A stretch of DNA of 9,377 nucleotides from Streptomyces viridochromogenes (GTDB lineage: Bacteria > Actinomycetota > Actinomycetes > Streptomycetales > Streptomycetaceae). Made by a program: the position numbers and the translations under genes. Positions within the stretch are counted from its first letter, which is position 1, and each line of letters starts with the position of its first letter. The DNA is taken from contig NZ_LGUR01000031.1 in the NCBI RefSeq assembly GCF_001270495.1, positions 1 to 9,377 on the forward strand, written 5' to 3'. Of the stretch, positions 6,840-9,377 are shown piece after piece. A model generated the notes under the pieces. That model searched no databases and had not been told where the DNA came from. It was given only the letters and a program-made list of their open reading frames with translations.

Positions 6840-7406
6840 ATGACAGCGAAAATCCTCATCGTCACCGGCGACGCCGCAGAGTCACTGGAGGTCCTCTACC
6901 CCTACCAGCGCCTCCGCGAAGAGGGCTACGACGTGCACATCGCGGCCCCCACCCGCAAGCAGCTCCAGTTCGTCGTCCACGACTTCGAACCCGGCTTCGA
7001 CACCTACACCGAGAAACCCGGCTACACCTGGCCCGCAGACCTCGCCTTCTCCGAGGTCGACCCGGGCGACTACGCCGCCGTCGTCATCCCCGGCGGCCGA
7101 GCCCCCGAGTACCTCCGCAACGACCCCGAACTCCGCAAGATCCTCAAGTCGTTCTTCGACGCCGACAAGCCGGTCGCCCAGATCTGCCACGGCCCCCTGC
7201 TCACCGCCGCGATCGACAGCCTCCGCGGCCGCCGCGTCACGGCGTACCCCGCCCTGGAACTGGACATGCAGGCGGCCGGCGCCACCTTCCAGGACGCCGA
7301 GGCGGTGGTCGACGGCACCCTGGTCAGCTCCCGCGCCTGGCCGGACCACTCCAGCTGGATGCGTGAGTTCCTGACGGTGCTGCGAGCTAAGGCACCGGTG
7401 GCCTGA
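6840..7406 (+). CDS. DJ-1/PfpI family protein (YhbO/PfpI-like)
   Basis: This is a 188-residue single-domain protein of the class I glutamine-amidotransferase-like fold. It starts with a Rossmann-like strand (KILIVTGD, 4-11). It has the conserved acidic residue of the active site (Glu14), the VVIPGGRAPEYLR loop (81-93) and the nucleophile elbow AQICHGP with Cys116-His117 (113-119). Family members are reported as proteases, chaperones, glyoxalases or deglycases. The sequence cannot choose between these, but stress protection against reactive carbonyls or protein damage is most likely. Length and motifs are complete. ATG at 6840 is preferred because GAGGAG (6824-6829) lies 10 nt upstream and homologous proteins begin with this strand. 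An in-frame ATG at 6756 would add a non-homologous Arg/Pro-rich extension. It is divergent from the dehydrogenase and monocistronic, ending at its own hairpin. Confidence 0.93.
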   Translation: MTAKILIVTGDAAESLEVLYPYQRLREEGYDVHIAAPTRKQLQFVVHDFEPGFDTYTEKPGYTWPADLAFSEVDPGDYAAVVIPGGRAPEYLRNDPELRKILKSFFDADKPVAQICHGPLLTAAIDSLRGRRVTAYPALELDMQAAGATFQDAEAVVDGTLVSSRAWPDHSSWMREFLTVLRAKAPVA

Positions 7407-7414
7407 CGTCCACA

Positions 7415-7432
7415 GCCCCGAGGACCCGGGGC
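7415..7432 (+). terminator. Hairpin terminator after the DJ-1/PfpI gene
   Basis: GCCCCG (7415-7420) and CGGGGC (7427-7432) form a perfect 6 bp stem with a 6 nt loop, starting 9 nt after the stop codon. There is no U-run, as with the other hairpins in this window. Confidence 0.6.
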
Positions 7433-7485
7433 GCGCACCGGACGTAGCCACGAGCCCACGTCGGCCTGAGCGCGGAGCACCCCAT

Positions 7486-7560
7486 CACCGGGTACCTCAC
7501 CGCCAGGCGTCTCACCGCCGGGCGCCCACCGCCAGGCACCTCACACCGCCGGGCACCTCG
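7486..7560. repeat. Degenerate 15-bp tandem repeat in the convergent gap
   Basis: About five imperfect copies of a unit close to CACCGCCRGGCACCT stand head to tail between the convergent DJ-1/PfpI and HAD genes. Units alternate between CCGCCAGGC and CCGCCGGGC, and their length varies by 1-2 nt. The rest of 7407-7600 holds only the hairpin at 7415-7432 and no gene that I can support. Confidence 0.6.
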
Positions 7561-7600
7561 TCATTCGTGCCCGGCTCCCGACTCCCGGCCAGCCGCTCAG

Positions 7601-8266
7601 CTACGCCGCCAACCGCTCCGCCTCCGCGACCGCCTCCCCCAGCGTGTCCACCACCGGCACCCCCACCCCTTCGAGGCTCGCCCGGCTGTGCGACCCCCCG
7701 GTGTAGAGCACGGCCCGCGCCCCCACATGCAGCGCCGCCACCGCGTCGTCGGCGGCGTCCCCGATCACCACCGTGCGAGCGGGATCCACGCTCGCGAGCG
7801 CCTTGATGTGCCGCACCATGTGCTCGGTCTTGCTGCCGCCCGACGGCCCGGTCCGCCCGTCGACACGTATGAAGTGCTCCTCGATCCCGAACCCCCGCAC
7901 CAGCGGCACGAGTTCGTCATGCCCGTACATGCTGAGGATCGACTGGCTGCGCCCCGCCGACCGCCATTCCACCAGCAGTTCCGACGCACCCTCGGTGAGC
8001 CCGCACGTCACCCGGTGCTCGGTGTAGTACCGGTGGAAGGTCTCGTCCATGACCTCCCACTCGGCGTCGGTCGGCAGCCGCCCCAGCAACCGCTCGTAGA
8101 ACTTCGGCACCGGTACGCAGTACAGCGACCGGTACTGCTCCATCGTGATCGGGGCGAGCCCCAGCTCACCGAACGCCGCGTTCGTCGCCCCGATGATCGC
8201 GTCATTGTCGTGGAACAGGGTCCCGTTCCAGTCCCAGACGATGTGCGCCCCTACGTGCTTCCCCAT
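7601..8266 (-). CDS. HAD-superfamily hydrolase (phosphatase-like, DWN motif I)
   Basis: This 221-residue protein has all four HAD motif positions. Motif I is WDWNGTL with the nucleophile Asp12. Motif II is Ser112 in ILSMYG, motif III is Lys146 in GGSKTEH, and motif IV is VVIGDAADD with Asp170, Asp173 and Asp174. The segment between motifs I and II is helical, as in the C1-capped phosphoglycolate-phosphatase-like group, so a small cytosolic phosphomonoesterase is likely; the substrate is unknown. Motif I has Asn14 where the second, acid/base Asp is usual. ATG at 8266 is chosen because homologs begin about ten residues before motif I. An upstream TTG at 8296 would add ten residues without a ribosome binding site. 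No Shine-Dalgarno precedes 8266, but a -10-like box does, suggesting a leaderless message. It lies 77 nt downstream of the DUF6912 gene on the same strand. Confidence 0.92.
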   Translation of the reverse strand: MGKHVGAHIVWDWNGTLFHDNDAIIGATNAAFGELGLAPITMEQYRSLYCVPVPKFYERLLGRLPTDAEWEVMDETFHRYYTEHRVTCGLTEGASELLVEWRSAGRSQSILSMYGHDELVPLVRGFGIEEHFIRVDGRTGPSGGSKTEHMVRHIKALASVDPARTVVIGDAADDAVAALHVGARAVLYTGGSHSRASLEGVGVPVVDTLGEAVAEAERLAA

Positions 8267-8273
8267 GTCGAAA

Positions 8274-8300
8274 ACCGTACCCGCCACCACTGACAATCAA
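8274..8300 (-). promoter_or_regulatory. Candidate leaderless promoter of the HAD gene
   Basis: TACGGT (8274-8279, minus strand) fits the streptomycete -10 pattern and ends 7 nt before the ATG at 8266, so transcription could start on the A of the start codon. TTGATT (8295-8300) is a possible -35, but the 15 nt spacer is short. The absence of a ribosome binding site supports leaderless expression. Read-through from the DUF6912 gene is also possible. Confidence 0.4.
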
Positions 8301-8343
8301 GAGAACAGCGAGTCAACGAGGCACCTGGGACCGAGTCCCGGAG

Positions 8344-8859
8344 TCAGCCCGCCAGCCCCACCAGATTCGGGATCTCCTGCGTGGCGTACCACAACAGCTC
8401 ATGATCCTCGGCTCCGTCCACGACGAACTGCGCGTCGTCGTCCCCGCCGTCCGCCGCCGCGAGCGCCTCCGCGGCCGCCGCCACATCCGCCTCCGCGTCA
8501 CCCGAGTCGACATGCACGGAGGCCGCCTTGGCCAGCGCCACGCCCCCGGCGATCCGCACCTCGCCCAGCGCCGACGGGTCCAGCCCTCGGTCCGGGTCGG
8601 CGACGGCCGCCCCGTCGGGCACGTCGACGGCGACCACGACCCGGCGCCTCATCGCCCCCGTGTCCGCCGCCAGCAGCCGCAGCGAGGCCAGCGCGGCCCG
8701 GTTCAACGCCGCGTACTCCAACTCCTCGATGTCGTCGGAGAGATACCACTCCCGCAAGGCTGGCGTGACGGCGTACGCGACGAGCGGCTCGGCCCCCAGC
8801 TCGCCCCCCTTGTACGCCTCGGCGAGACCGGGGAGGGTCAGGGGGACGTAGACGCGCAT
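8344..8859 (-). CDS. DUF6912-like conserved actinobacterial protein
   Basis: This 171-residue soluble protein of unknown function begins MRVYVPLTLPGLAEAYKGGE. A conserved-looking N-terminal half follows (AYAVTPALREWYLSDDIEELEYAALNRAA, about 28-56). The middle is rich in Asp and Ala, including a run of acidic and Ala residues near 121-145. It ends with HELLWYATQEIPNLVGLAG. No membrane segment, signal peptide or catalytic motif is visible. The family name is from memory of similar streptomycete proteins and has not been checked by a search. ATG at 8859 is chosen because GAAAG lies 9 nt upstream and the protein reads as a domain start there. The frame stays open upstream to 8976, but that stretch is Arg/Pro-rich and overlaps a leader hairpin. 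It probably shares a transcript with the HAD gene downstream. Confidence 0.85.
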   Translation of the reverse strand: MRVYVPLTLPGLAEAYKGGELGAEPLVAYAVTPALREWYLSDDIEELEYAALNRAALASLRLLAADTGAMRRRVVVAVDVPDGAAVADPDRGLDPSALGEVRIAGGVALAKAASVHVDSGDAEADVAAAAEALAAADGGDDDAQFVVDGAEDHELLWYATQEIPNLVGLAG

Positions 8860-8893
8860 GGCTGACCGCTTTCGTACTCGTAAGGCTCCGCAC

Positions 8894-8918
8894 GGACCCG
8901 AGGAGGGCGGTCGGGTCC
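8894..8918 (-). other. Leader hairpin upstream of the DUF6912-like gene
   Basis: GGACCCGA (8894-8901) and TCGGGTCC (8911-8918) pair perfectly over 8 bp around a 9 nt loop, 34 nt before the start codon on the minus strand. It would sit in the 5' untranslated region if transcription starts near 8932. Confidence 0.5.
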
Positions 8919-8938
8919 CGCACCTCCCGGAGGGCTTC

Positions 8939-8944
8939 AGGATA
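8939..8944 (-). promoter_or_regulatory. Possible -10 box for the DUF6912-like/HAD transcript
   Basis: On the minus strand TATCCT fits TANNNT and would give a start near 8932 and a leader of about 73 nt carrying the hairpin at 8894-8918. The -35 position (around 8962-8968, ACTCGA or GACTCG) is weak. Confidence 0.3.
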
Positions 8945-9103
8945 CGTGCGGGCGTCCCCTTTCGAGTCCCCCGCACCCCGTCACCCGGCGTCCACTCCGG
9001 TCCGGAAACTCACCCGGTGCAGGCCCGCCGTTCCGGCCTTCCGCGCCCGCCCATCACCCAGATAAGTGAAGATTCCGCCCGCCCGACCGAGGCCCCCGCT
9101 TCC

Positions 9104-9133
9104 TTGCCGTCGGCACCCGGAACCCCGTACAAG
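9104..9133 (+). promoter_or_regulatory. Possible promoter of the right-edge gene
   Basis: TTGCCG (9104-9109) is followed after 18 nt by TACAAG (9128-9133). This would give a leader of about 50 nt containing the hairpins at 9156-9189. The -10 does not end in T, so support is weak. Confidence 0.25.
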
Positions 9134-9155
9134 ATCACCAACCTCGAAGTTACCG

Positions 9156-9189
9156 CCCGGTATCAACCGGGCCCCTCGAACGGGGACCC
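9156..9189 (+). promoter_or_regulatory. Two mutually exclusive hairpins in the leader of the right-edge gene
   Basis: CCCGGT (9156-9161) pairs with ACCGGG (9166-9171) around a 4 nt loop. GGGCCCC (9169-9175) can instead pair with GGGG-A-CCC (9182-9189) around a 6 nt loop with one bulged A. The two structures share 9169-9171 and cannot form fully together. The second covers the only ribosome-binding-like purines (GGGGA, 9182-9186) of the ATG at 9191. This layout suggests translational control, as an inference. Confidence 0.4.
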
Positions 9190-9190
9190 C

Positions 9191-9377
9191 ATGAACAAGG
9201 TCATGACCAGGACGCAGCAACGCCCCGGCCCCCGCCCGCCGAGCCGCCGCGACACCCGCCGCCCCGGCGGCGCCCCGCCCCGCACGCCGACCGGCGCATC
9301 CCGTACGGCGACTCCCGGCGGCCGCCCACCCGGCTCACCGGGCACGCCGGGCCCCCGCGCCCGCACCGGCCCCGCCG
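9191..9377 (+). CDS. N-terminus of a probable Rv3235-family protein (3' end off window)
   Basis: Only the first 62 codons are present, beginning MNKVMTRTQQRPGPRPPSRR and continuing rich in Arg, Pro, Gly and Thr, which predicts a disordered basic tail. The domain that would name the protein lies outside the window. The suggestion of an Rv3235-family protein, a small conserved actinobacterial protein often encoded beside secA, rests on recalled similarity of this start and on the DUF6912/HAD neighbourhood. ATG at 9191 is used because no in-frame start was found just upstream. GGGGA sits 4 nt before it, close but usable. A second ATG at 9203 is possible. The frame is open to the right edge and diverges from the DUF6912-like gene. 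Confidence 0.65.
   Translation, partial: MNKVMTRTQQRPGPRPPSRRDTRRPGGAPPRTPTGASRTATPGGRPPGSPGTPGPRARTGPA

Noticed and set aside
6226..6865. Open frames on both strands across the tandem repeats
   Set aside because: Their proteins only reflect the repeats (Arg/Pro/Gly/Ser-rich), and the frames overlap each other on both strands. The repeat units change length by numbers not divisible by three.
6840..7406. A joint metabolic system of the DJ-1/PfpI protein with the divergent glutamate dehydrogenase
   Set aside because: They are 1.1 kb apart on opposite strands with no shared promoter signal or known pathway link, so adjacency alone is not evidence.
8860..8976. N-terminal extension of the DUF6912-like protein
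   Set aside because: The in-frame upstream stretch is Arg/Pro-rich and overlaps a hairpin, while the ATG at 8859 has a well-placed GAAAG and begins a domain-like strand.
8981..9220. A 79-codon minus-strand frame in the right divergent region
   Set aside because: It has no family resemblance, overlaps the probable promoter and start of the right-edge gene on the other strand, and lacks a convincing ribosome binding site.

Overview
The window looks like a piece of the chromosome core of a Streptomyces or close relative. GC content is very high, third codon positions are nearly all G or C, terminator hairpins lack U-tracts, and some starts look leaderless. The gene content fits too: a GDH-180-class NAD-glutamate dehydrogenase near a DUF6912 protein and the start of what looks like an Rv3235-family gene. 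From memory, not from a search, this resembles the region next to secA in streptomycetes.

Layout from left to right: (1) 1-714, minus strand, the N-terminal part of a multi-pass membrane protein with a GT-C-like first loop, running off the left edge and carrying a 6 x 9 bp minisatellite. (2) 753-781, a near-ideal 13 bp hairpin that should terminate the next gene. (3) 823-5757, minus strand, the 1644-residue NAD-glutamate dehydrogenase, more than half of the window. (4) 5758-6839, a divergent gap of about 1.1 kb with candidate dehydrogenase promoters, nested hairpins, a G-run cluster and a roughly 40 bp tandem repeat block. I find no convincing protein gene there. (5) 6840-7406, plus strand, a DJ-1/PfpI-family protein followed by a terminator hairpin. 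(6) 7407-7600, a convergent gap with a degenerate 15 bp repeat. (7) 7601-8266, minus strand, a HAD hydrolase with a DWN motif I, 77 nt downstream of (8) 8344-8859, minus strand, a DUF6912-like protein. (9) 8860-9190, a divergent control region. (10) 9191-9377 and beyond, plus strand, the Arg/Pro-rich start of a probable Rv3235-family protein.

Functionally, glutamate dehydrogenase oxidises glutamate to 2-oxoglutarate, feeding carbon into the TCA cycle and releasing ammonium. The DJ-1/PfpI protein is probably a carbonyl-stress or protein-repair enzyme. The HAD protein is a small phosphatase-like enzyme of unknown substrate. Nothing ties them into one pathway, and they read as housekeeping neighbours. 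I saw no phage genes, insertion sequences, CRISPR arrays, tRNAs or rRNAs. No clear new multi-gene system is present. The more interesting signals are regulatory or structural: the terminator/leaderless-promoter junction, alternative hairpins in the leader of the last gene, the repeat block in the 1.1 kb gap, and the altered HAD active site.
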